Below are positions 32,575-39,520 of a DNA stretch of 64,000 bases, in pieces (the stretch's first letter is position 1; each line of letters starts with the position of its first letter). Source of the stretch: an uncultured Clostridia bacterium (lineage in GTDB: Bacteria; Bacillota; Clostridia; Christensenellales; Aristaeellaceae). The position numbers and the translations under genes were made by a program. The notes under the pieces are model-generated. The model was not told the origin of the DNA, ran no database searches, and was given only the letters and a program-made list of their open reading frames with translations. The stretch is from assembly GCA_934631985.1 (NCBI GenBank), contig CAKTYE010000001.1, forward strand, positions 41,009 to 105,008. The letters are read 5' to 3'.

Positions 32575-33450
32575 TTACAGCTGCGGCACAAGTTCCTCGA
32601 ACAGCGCGCGTTGCAAGCCCTCGCCGTCACGGCATTCGGACAGCAGGGAAATCACCGCATCACGGTCCCGCAGCAGCACGGACCACTGGCAATATTTGCC
32701 ATCCGCACGGAAGGAACCTTCTGGGCCGCCCCAGAACAGATAGCCGTAGCCATAGGGCGTGTCGTTTTCCACCTGCTTGGAGGTGCTGGCTTGCACCCAA
32801 CCCGCCGGGACAAGCTGCTTGCCGTGCCAGCTGCCATCCTGCAAATAAAGCTCCCCGAAGCGATGGAATTCACCAAGGCTCAGGAACAGTCCGCCCGCGC
32901 CGAAGGTGTACCCCAGCGGGTCGCACTCCCAGGTGGGCAGAAAGATGTCCAGCGGCTCAAACAGGCGCGGCATCAGGTAATGCACCAGATCGCACCCGGC
33001 GCGGCGCTGCACCAGCACACCTGCCAGATACGGTCCCACGTTGTTGTAGACGAATTTGCTGTTGGGTGCGCAGGTAAAGGGCTGGGCCAGGGAGGCCTTC
33101 ACCCAGTTCTTTTCCCGCAGCAGCGGGCGCTGTTCACCCATCAGAAAGCCCTGCTCCTGCCCCAGGCACATGGTCAGCAGGTCGCGCACAGTGGCCTGCG
33201 ACAGATGGTCATTGACCTGCTCCGGCAGTTCATCGGGAAACACATCCACCAGCCGTTCGGACAGGGACAGCAGCCCCTCCCGCTGGGCAATGCCCACCGC
33301 ACAGGAGGTGAAGCTCTTGCTGGCAGAATACAGGTTGCGGCGGCAGTCCCCCTCGCGCAGATATTCGCCGAGAAGCTGACCGTGCTGTGTAACGCGCACC
33401 CCCAGCACGCGCTGGGTCTCCGGGCGGGCGGCAAAGGCGGTAAAATCCAT
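32575..33450 (-). CDS. Serine hydrolase of the beta-lactamase class C / PBP family
   Basis: A 291-residue cytoplasmic or loosely exported protein. I use the ATG at 33450 (MDFTAFAARPE); it has GGGAG a dozen bases upstream and no signal peptide. The catalytic SxxK is in YSASKSFTS, the Tyr motif in FVYNNVGPYL. The family-typical loop GLFLSLGEFHRFGELYLQDG and end GYGYLFWGG are seen, while the KTG triad is not obvious. Family members act on D-amino acid peptides or esters, not necessarily antibiotics. Expressed from its own promoter after the XRE regulator terminator. Confidence 0.88.
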   Translation of the reverse strand: MDFTAFAARPETQRVLGVRVTQHGQLLGEYLREGDCRRNLYSASKSFTSCAVGIAQREGLLSLSERLVDVFPDELPEQVNDHLSQATVRDLLTMCLGQEQGFLMGEQRPLLREKNWVKASLAQPFTCAPNSKFVYNNVGPYLAGVLVQRRAGCDLVHYLMPRLFEPLDIFLPTWECDPLGYTFGAGGLFLSLGEFHRFGELYLQDGSWHGKQLVPAGWVQASTSKQVENDTPYGYGYLFWGGPEGSFRADGKYCQWSVLLRDRDAVISLLSECRDGEGLQRALFEELVPQL

Positions 33451-33499
33451 CAGGAGAGACGCTCCCTTCCAGTTGAGATCATTCAGGTTTTGCGTATTC

Positions 33500-33528
33500 A
33501 GTGTAGACCGGGTGCAGGCGAATGTCAA
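33500..33528 (-). promoter_or_regulatory. Promoter of the serine hydrolase gene
   Basis: Minus strand TTGACA and TACACT with a 17-base spacer, about 50 bases before the start codon. Confidence 0.78.
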
Positions 33529-33536
33529 TCGCCTGC

Positions 33537-33577
33537 AAGAAAACATCCCGACGGCATGTCACATGACCGTCGGGATT
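33537..33577 (-). terminator. Terminator of the second XRE regulator
   Basis: Minus strand ATCCCGACGG and CCGTCGGGAT pair around a palindromic loop and are followed by GTTTTCTT. Confidence 0.8.
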
Positions 33578-33580
33578 GCC

Positions 33581-34339
33581 TTACTCCTTGACCTCCTTGG
33601 AAAGCGCCGTAGACCCGGAGAAGGTCAGCTCGTTGCCGTTGGCATCCACACCGCGCAGCGTCACGCGAACGGTGTTCACATCGTTCACGGGGAAGCCGCC
33701 CATCGAAGAGCGCGGAGATTCCTTTGTCAGCACGTTGCTGCCATCAAACCACATCGCGACCTGATCGGCCGTATAGCAATCGTTGTATTCCTTACCATTG
33801 TCGCCAACAACCGTGATGATCGCCTCGTTGATGGTAAAGGGAACGCCCGCCGTTTCCTCATAGCGGAACTCATAGAACCAGCCCACGCCGCGCTGGAAAT
33901 CCTTCTCGCTGCGAATGGCGTAGGTGGGATTTTCTGTCGGGGTGATCACAACATTCGCCTGGAGCTTTGTGGGCTGTGCGTTCTGCTGGAACAGCATAAC
34001 GCCCGCTACAACACATAACAGCACCACGACCAGCACGATGGGAAGCCATACCCGACGCTTCTTCGGGGGATTGGGGGAAGGCTCTTTCGCTTCAGAGGCC
34101 TGCGGCGCGGTGTCGCTGGCAGGAGCCGCCTGCGCATCGGCAGCGGGTTCTGCGGTTTCGAGAAAGTCGAAATCCAATACCTGAGTCAAACGCTTGCCGA
34201 TTTCAATGTCCGGCGTCATTTTGTCGCTCTCCCAGCGGGAGATACTGGTGCGGGAAACGTTCAGCTTTTCTGCCAGCTGCTCTTGCGTGTAGCCCTTGGC
34301 CTTGCGGGCAGCGGCAAGCTGCGATCCAAATGTCTCCAT
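33581..34339 (-). CDS. Membrane-anchored XRE-family regulator, paralog of the 9513 gene
   Basis: A 252-residue protein, start at 34339 after GGGGTG. Helix-turn-helix at residues about 1-60 (YTQEQLAEKLNVSRTSISRWESD), linker rich in Ala/Pro/Glu, membrane helix VWLPIVLVVVLLCVVAGVMLF near 105-125, and an extracytoplasmic domain of about 125 residues. It has the same size and order as the 9513-10274 product, and the ending VTLRGVDANGNELTF aligns with its ATLKGTDANGHALEY. It may sense something outside and regulate genes near the membrane. The downstream serine hydrolase is not obviously its target, since it has its own promoter. Confidence 0.85.
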   Translation of the reverse strand: METFGSQLAAARKAKGYTQEQLAEKLNVSRTSISRWESDKMTPDIEIGKRLTQVLDFDFLETAEPAADAQAAPASDTAPQASEAKEPSPNPPKKRRVWLPIVLVVVLLCVVAGVMLFQQNAQPTKLQANVVITPTENPTYAIRSEKDFQRGVGWFYEFRYEETAGVPFTINEAIITVVGDNGKEYNDCYTADQVAMWFDGSNVLTKESPRSSMGGFPVNDVNTVRVTLRGVDANGNELTFSGSTALSKEVKE

Positions 34340-34373
34340 ACATGCACCCCTTTTCCATGCCTCAATGTTTAAT

Positions 34374-34402
34374 AGTATAGTACAAAGATGAACCATTTTC
34401 AA
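34374..34402 (-). promoter_or_regulatory. Promoter of the second XRE regulator
   Basis: Minus strand TTGAAA and TATACT with a 17-base spacer. Confidence 0.75.
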
Positions 34403-34509
34403 GCGAAAATGCGCAAATTACGCGAAATATGCACAATTTTATAGAATCACTGCACATTAAGACAAAATATGAAAGAAGTTATGCAAAAGTAGGACTCGCC
34501 AGGGCATAC

Positions 34510-34550
34510 AAAAACCCCGCTTTTCATCTGAAAACAGACGGAAAGCGGGG
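34510..34550 (-). terminator. Terminator of gapA
   Basis: Minus strand CCCCGCTTT and AAAGCGGGG with a partly paired loop (CGTCTG/CAGATG) and a TTTTT tail, about 110 bases beyond the gapA stop. The gap between stop and stem holds no gene. Confidence 0.85.
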
Positions 34551-34662
34551 CGAAACGCTTCGCTGAACTCACCGTGTATCAAGCATCCGGCGAGTATCGT
34601 TCAACATTTTGCTGCAAGAGACAGGACACACAGCCCTTCCCCCGCAAAGCCGATAACCGAAA

Positions 34663-35694
34663 TTACTTCAGCTCCGCGAAGTACTTGATGGTACGAACCA
34701 TCTGGCTGGTGTAGCTGTTCTCGTTGTCGTACCAGGACACGACCTGCACCTGATAGGTGTCGTCGTCGATCTTGGCGACCATGGTCTGGGTAGCGTCGAA
34801 CAGGGAGCCGTACTTCATGCCGATCACGTCGGAGGACACGATCTGCTCATCGTTGTAGCCGAAGCTCTCAGAAGCAGCAGCCTTCATGGCGGCGTTGATG
34901 CTGTCCACGGTCACGTCCTTGCCCTTGACAACAGCCACCAGGATGGTGGTGGAGCCGGTGGGGACGGGCACACGCTGGGCAGAGCCGATCAGCTTGCCGT
35001 TCAGCTCGGGGATGACCAGGCCGATAGCCTTGGCAGCGCCGGTGCTGTTGGGCACGATGTTCTGCGCGCCGGCACGGGCACGACGCAGGTCGCCCTTGCG
35101 CTGGGGACCATCCAGGATCATCTGGTCACCGGTGTAAGCATGCACGGTGGTCATGATACCGCTCTGGATGGGATAGGTGTCGTTCAGGGTCTTGGCCATG
35201 GGGGCCAGGCAGTTGGTGGTGCAGCTCGCGGCGGAGATCACCTGATCCTCGGGGGTCAGGGTCTTCTCGTTCACGGAGAACACGATGGTCTTCAGATCCT
35301 TGCCAGCGGGGGCAGAGATGACGACCTTCTTCGCGCCGGCGGTGATGTGCGCCATGGCCTTGTCCTTGGCAGTGTAGAAGCCGGTGCACTCCAGCACGAC
35401 GTCCACATCCAGCTTGCCCCAGGGGCAATCCGCAGCATTCTTCTCGGCGTAGATCTTGATCTCCTTGCCGTCGACGATGATGCTGTCCTCGGTGGCGGAC
35501 ACGGTGTGCTTATGCTCACCGATGCGGCCGATGTAGGAGCCCTGCGCGGTATCGTACTTCAGCAGGTGAGCCAGCATGGCGGGGCTGGTCAGGTCGTTGA
35601 TGGCCACTACCTCGTAGCCCTCAGCGCCGAACATCTGACGGAAAGCCAGACGGCCAATGCGGCCGAAACCATTGATAGCAACTTTAACGGACAT
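34663..35694 (-). CDS. gapA: Glyceraldehyde-3-phosphate dehydrogenase, type I
   Basis: A 343-residue glycolytic enzyme. The start at 35694 follows AAGGAGG and gives MSVKVAINGFGRIGRLAFR. Other landmarks: the catalytic SCTTNCLAPMAKTL, HAYTGDQMILDGP with the P-site residues, RRARAGAQNIVPNSTGAAKAIG, and WYDNENSYTSQM near the end. NAD preference is expected (INDL after the glycine loop). It is monocistronic with strong promoter and terminator and dense, highly adapted codon use. No pgk or tpi follows, unlike in many Firmicutes. Confidence 0.97.
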   Translation of the reverse strand: MSVKVAINGFGRIGRLAFRQMFGAEGYEVVAINDLTSPAMLAHLLKYDTAQGSYIGRIGEHKHTVSATEDSIIVDGKEIKIYAEKNAADCPWGKLDVDVVLECTGFYTAKDKAMAHITAGAKKVVISAPAGKDLKTIVFSVNEKTLTPEDQVISAASCTTNCLAPMAKTLNDTYPIQSGIMTTVHAYTGDQMILDGPQRKGDLRRARAGAQNIVPNSTGAAKAIGLVIPELNGKLIGSAQRVPVPTGSTTILVAVVKGKDVTVDSINAAMKAAASESFGYNDEQIVSSDVIGMKYGSLFDATQTMVAKIDDDTYQVQVVSWYDNENSYTSQMVRTIKYFAELK

Positions 35695-35736
35695 TGGTAA
35701 AACCTCCTTATAAAACTGCATGGGTTTCCATCCCAT

Positions 35737-35765
35737 ATTGTACTCACTTTCTCCAGTTTTTGCAA
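35737..35765 (-). promoter_or_regulatory. Promoter of gapA
   Basis: Minus strand TTGCAA and TACAAT with a 17-base spacer, about 40 bases before the start codon. Confidence 0.8.
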
Positions 35766-35836
35766 GCCCTTGCGGCGGGTTTTCTACAAGGAAATTGTGA
35801 TTTTTTTCTCAAATATGGAATTTGTCCCAGCGCACC

Positions 35837-36253
35837 TTACAGCTTATCCTGCAATTTATGCCAAAGCGCTTCCACCTGCCGGATGGCGCGGTCTACCTGC
35901 GCCCGTGCATCCTTGATGCGGGACTGCATCAGCCAGTCCGCCAGCGCACCGTCAAAGAAAAAATCCGCGAAGGAGAGAAAGTCGCCCAGCTCAATATTGC
36001 TGAGATCGGCGGGGTCCACATCCCGCAGTTCCTTGGCAAAGGCTTGCAGGGCTGTGCGGGCGGCGGCAAGGTCATCGTTGGCCTCCCGCATGCGGTGCTG
36101 CTTCATGGCGGTGAACAGGGGGCCGCCGCCCAGCAGGTCGGCAATGCCCCAACTGCGGGCGCTGCCCAGACGCTCCTGCGCCCGGTACAGCGCCGTCAAC
36201 GCCCGGTCGGCAGCGTCCATGGCTTCACGAATTTCGTCAGCTTGGCTCATCAT
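35837..36253 (-). CDS. Conserved helical protein downstream of tldDE, function unknown
   Basis: A 138-residue protein with AAAGGAAC before two successive ATG codons. It has no signal peptide or membrane helix and looks almost wholly alpha-helical (DEIREAMDAADRALTALYRAQERLG, ANDDLAAARTALQAFAKEL, DARAQVDRAIRQVEALWHKLQ), with an aromatic GDFLSFADFFFDGALADWLM segment in the middle. It starts 17 bases after tldE ends, so it belongs to that operon. I do not recognise a family. Confidence 0.72.
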   Translation of the reverse strand: MMSQADEIREAMDAADRALTALYRAQERLGSARSWGIADLLGGGPLFTAMKQHRMREANDDLAAARTALQAFAKELRDVDPADLSNIELGDFLSFADFFFDGALADWLMQSRIKDARAQVDRAIRQVEALWHKLQDKL

Positions 36254-36270
36254 GTGTTCCTTTCTAAACG

Positions 36271-37488
36271 TTATCCCCGGGTCACTTGAAAACGCGCGGC
36301 AAGAAGCGGGTCACTCTGGAAGCTGGTGCGCTCCACCGCCCCCAGATAATCCTTGCCCAACAGGTTGAAGAAGTCTCCGCTGATGTTCAGCGCAGGCAGA
36401 CGGCCTACCAGCTTGCCATCCTCCATCAGATAGGCCAGCTGCACGGGCGAGGCGAAATGCCCGTCCGGGGTCATGTCGCCGCCAGTAAGCGTCGCCGCCC
36501 AAATGGCCCTGCCGGGAACAAGGTCCTTGACCTCCTGTGCAGTGGGGGCCACATAAAAGCCCGTCAGGCCCAGGCTGGGTACGCCGTCATAGTTGGCGTT
36601 GGAGGTCTTGAACGCAGGCAGACCAAACTGTGCCGCGCTCTTTTTCGTGGTCAGCACGCCCGTCAGCACACCATTTTGAATAAAGGGCGCGCGGTAGTCG
36701 GGGGCGATCTGTCCCTCGGTGTCAAAGCAACAGGCGTGGAACGCGGTCGCCGGGTTCGCATCGTTCATGAAGCTCAGCTTGTCGGAGAAGATCTTCTGTC
36801 CCAGCTTGCCGCTGAGCAGGGACGCGCCGGAGACATACATCTGATCCATAAACTGGGTCAGCACGGTACCAAACAGCTCGCCGGGGTCGATCAGCACGGG
36901 GCATTCGCCCTCGGGCAGCTCCACAGGGCGGAAGTAAGCGTCATACTGCTCCTGAAACCGCGCCATCATCGCATCGGGATCAAAGCACTTGCCGTCATAG
37001 GGGAACGCGCCGTCAAACAGGTTGCCGGAGCCGCGGCACTGAAACAGCAGCCCAATGCTAAGCTCGCGGTTGGAGCAGACCAGGTGCCGTCCCCGGCTGT
37101 TGCGGTATTCCGTCCAATGGTGATTTAGCTTGAGCTTGTTGCTGAAGGCGAACTTGGGGAAGGCTGCGTTCATTCGCTCCAGCAGCGCCTGCATGGCGGG
37201 CAGAAAATCCTTTTCAGGCAGGATCTCTTCCTCATGAAGCTCTTCCAGCTCCAGGGCCTCGTCCAGCTGGCAGGGGTAGGGGATGCCCTGGGCCAGCGCC
37301 GCCACGGCCTGCCTGGTCAGGGCTTCTTCATCCGGCGTACCCAGCGCACCCGCCACGCCGATCTTGCCATCCTGATAGACGCGCACCGTGCCGGCGGTCT
37401 CGTCCCGGCGGCGATAGCTGTCCACCTTGCCGGCGGTGACATTCAGGGCGATGGAGCTTGATTGCTCCACCAAAAATTCCTTATCCAT
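36271..37488 (-). CDS. tldE: TldE/PmbA-type metalloprotease partner
   Basis: A 405-residue protein forming the non-catalytic half of the TldD-TldE complex, which degrades unfolded peptides and matures peptide natural products such as microcin B17. The start at 37488 (MDKEFLVEQSSSIALNV) fits AAAGG ten bases upstream; the in-frame start at 37506 is less likely. It has no HExxxH motif. AGTVRVYQDGKIGVAGALGT, GLPAFKTSNANYDG and the C-terminal core LNISGDFFNLLGKDY follow PmbA. It lies 19 bases after tldD and is translated from the same message. Confidence 0.87.
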   Translation of the reverse strand: MDKEFLVEQSSSIALNVTAGKVDSYRRRDETAGTVRVYQDGKIGVAGALGTPDEEALTRQAVAALAQGIPYPCQLDEALELEELHEEEILPEKDFLPAMQALLERMNAAFPKFAFSNKLKLNHHWTEYRNSRGRHLVCSNRELSIGLLFQCRGSGNLFDGAFPYDGKCFDPDAMMARFQEQYDAYFRPVELPEGECPVLIDPGELFGTVLTQFMDQMYVSGASLLSGKLGQKIFSDKLSFMNDANPATAFHACCFDTEGQIAPDYRAPFIQNGVLTGVLTTKKSAAQFGLPAFKTSNANYDGVPSLGLTGFYVAPTAQEVKDLVPGRAIWAATLTGGDMTPDGHFASPVQLAYLMEDGKLVGRLPALNISGDFFNLLGKDYLGAVERTSFQSDPLLAARFQVTRG

Positions 37489-37507
37489 TGTCATCATGCC
37501 TTTCACA

Positions 37508-38845
37508 TCACTGTACGTTCATGGAGGAAACACGGACATAGGGGCCGCCGAAGCCCACGGGCAGGTTCATCTGCTCCATTTTACCGCAGCCGCCCAGCAC
37601 GAAGGAAAGCAGCTCCACATCCTTTGTCAGGCCGTCAATGAGATGCAGCGTCTCAAACACGTTGCCGGTCAATACGCTGATCTGCACCGGGTCGCCCAGC
37701 TTGCCGTCTACGATCTCATAGGCCACGGCGGGGGCGATGGTGAAGGTACTCATGCCGCTGCCATGGCTGATGGTCTTAATATAGTAGCCCTTCTGAATGG
37801 GCGCGATCAGCTCCTCGAAGGTCAGGTCACCGCCCTCAATGTAGGTGGTGGTCATGCGCACGATAGGCTCAAAGGTGCAGTCGATGGCCCGGGCGTTGCC
37901 TGTCAGGCCCTCGTCCAGGGCTGCGGCGGTCTGCGCATTGTGCAGCCGTCCCGCCAGCACGCCATTTTTAATGAGGTAATTCTTGCGGGCCTTGGTGCCT
38001 TCGTCGTCATAGGGGACGTAGCCGCTGCCAGGCTGCATGCCGCAGTCCACAATGGACAGCATGTCTGCGCCCACCTTTTTGCCCAGCTTCCACTCCTCCC
38101 GCATGCTTTCATCGGAAAGCATGAAGTCGGATTCGGACTTATGTCCGAAGGATTCGTGCGCGAACACGCCCGCCGCCATGGGGGACAGCACCACCGGGTA
38201 ATTGCCCGCGGTGACGGCCTTAGAGCGCCGCATGAAGTCCGCCTGCTCCTGCATGGAGGCCCGAACCTCATCCTTCAGCTTGGTCAGCGCCTCAAACTGC
38301 GTTTCGCCGCGGCTCCAGAAGGCGGAAAACTTCTTTTCGCCCTCCACCATGCTGCACCGCAGCGATACGCCGCAGGTCTGGTAATCATAGCTCACGTCCG
38401 CACCCAGAGAGGACATGAAGGTGAAGTGGCTGCTGCGGTCCACATAGCTGCCGTGGGGCATGGACATGCAGGGATCCTCCGCCAGCAGCGGCAGGAAGGA
38501 GCGCAGCAGCGCATCCTTTTCTGTGGTGGGAATATCCCGCACAGAGCAGTCCACAAAGTTGTTCTCATGGGCGATGCTGCGCTCCAGACGGCGGATAGTG
38601 GGATGTTCAAGGATAGCGGGATTCGGGGTCGCCGTGTTGTACAGGCTGTCCAGCACGGCTTGCAGGTCGTTCAGGTCGGTAACGGAGGCGTAATACCACA
38701 TGGCTCCGTCATAGACCCGTAAAAAGGCGCGAACCTCTGTGCGAACCTTGTATTCCTCCAGCGTACCATCCTGATAGGAGATCTCGGTGGTGAAGCGGTT
38801 CTCGGTGCGCACGTCGGCGTAATAGTTTTCGCGAAACTGAACCAT
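37508..38845 (-). CDS. tldD: TldD-type metalloprotease
   Basis: A 445-residue zinc metallopeptidase, the catalytic half of TldD-TldE. The start at 38845 follows AAGGAGGG and gives MVQFRENYYADVRTENR. The zinc motif is HESFGH (residues 230-235, HExxxH), and GNARAIDCTFEPIVRMTTTYIEGG together with GGCGKMEQ near the C-terminus are family marks. The substrate channel is formed with TldE. No RiPP precursor or modifying enzyme was seen nearby, so a general peptide degradation role is more likely. Own promoter. Confidence 0.9.
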   Translation of the reverse strand: MVQFRENYYADVRTENRFTTEISYQDGTLEEYKVRTEVRAFLRVYDGAMWYYASVTDLNDLQAVLDSLYNTATPNPAILEHPTIRRLERSIAHENNFVDCSVRDIPTTEKDALLRSFLPLLAEDPCMSMPHGSYVDRSSHFTFMSSLGADVSYDYQTCGVSLRCSMVEGEKKFSAFWSRGETQFEALTKLKDEVRASMQEQADFMRRSKAVTAGNYPVVLSPMAAGVFAHESFGHKSESDFMLSDESMREEWKLGKKVGADMLSIVDCGMQPGSGYVPYDDEGTKARKNYLIKNGVLAGRLHNAQTAAALDEGLTGNARAIDCTFEPIVRMTTTYIEGGDLTFEELIAPIQKGYYIKTISHGSGMSTFTIAPAVAYEIVDGKLGDPVQISVLTGNVFETLHLIDGLTKDVELLSFVLGGCGKMEQMNLPVGFGGPYVRVSSMNVQ

Positions 38846-38895
38846 GGCAGACCCTCCTTGATCGAAAGCACATTGTTTCCTGTTTGACAAATCCC

Positions 38896-38924
38896 ATTAT
38901 AGAGGGAAGGGGCTGCAGGTGCAA
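38896..38924 (-). promoter_or_regulatory. Promoter of tldD-tldE
   Basis: Minus strand TTGCAC and a perfect TATAAT with a 17-base spacer, 50 bases before the tldD ATG. Confidence 0.82.
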
Positions 38925-39350
38925 GAGCGGCAGCGCGGTATTGAAGCAGGAAAATGCGGCTTTTATACATGATGCTCCAAACGGAGCATATACAGCATAC
39001 ATCGCGCGAAGGGCTTTGTCAAGCGGAAAACTGGATAAAAGAAAAAGGCGCCTGAAAAACAATAGAACAAACGGCGAACAAAGCTAAAGCATCATGAAAT
39101 AAAAAACGCAGATGGAATTGAATGAAAATATAAGTCTATCGGGGATAAGACGAAAGACGAAAAGCAGGGAAAGCACAACAGAGAAAATTTGCAGGCATTT
39201 TACATAATGGCTGATAAGGTCATCTGATTGACCATAACGTTTGCAAAAGTAGCGATGTGCGTATTTGTACCATTCAAAACACCAAAATGTTCAGGATTTG
39301 AACGTGACTTTTACGCACCGAGTGCCTATCATAAGGGCATCGGGAAGCCG
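38925..39350. other. Long AT-rich intergenic region
   Basis: More than 600 bases between the tldD promoter and the next gene end (39521) have no convincing coding frame. The short rightward frames there lack ribosome binding sites and usual composition. Only the hairpin at 39351-39426 and the terminator at 39475-39507 stand out. Confidence 0.5.
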
Positions 39351-39426
39351 AAGCAGACGACGGAAAGGAGCAAAATTTGGGTGGGATTTACAGCATGTCC
39401 AGGTTGGGAATTTCGTCTGCTTTTTT
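39351..39426 (+). ncRNA. Candidate small RNA 3' end (long-loop hairpin with T tract)
   Basis: AAGCAGACG (39351-39359) is complementary to CGTCTGCTT (39414-39422), and six T residues follow. The loop is 54 bases, too long for a standard terminator, so this may be the closing stem of a structured RNA, or chance. I could not find a convincing promoter upstream. Confidence 0.25.
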
Positions 39427-39474
39427 GCAAAGCGTTTGCATGCTGTGACGCTTCAAAAAAGTTTTCCCGGCAGC

Positions 39475-39507
39475 AAAAAAAAGGGAGCCATCTGTGCGAT
39501 GACTCCC
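39475..39507 (-). terminator. Terminator of the solute-binding fusion gene
   Basis: Minus strand GGGAGTCATC and GATGGCTCCC pair around GCACA, followed by eight T residues. Confidence 0.9.
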
Positions 39508-39520
39508 CGGGGAAAAAGTC

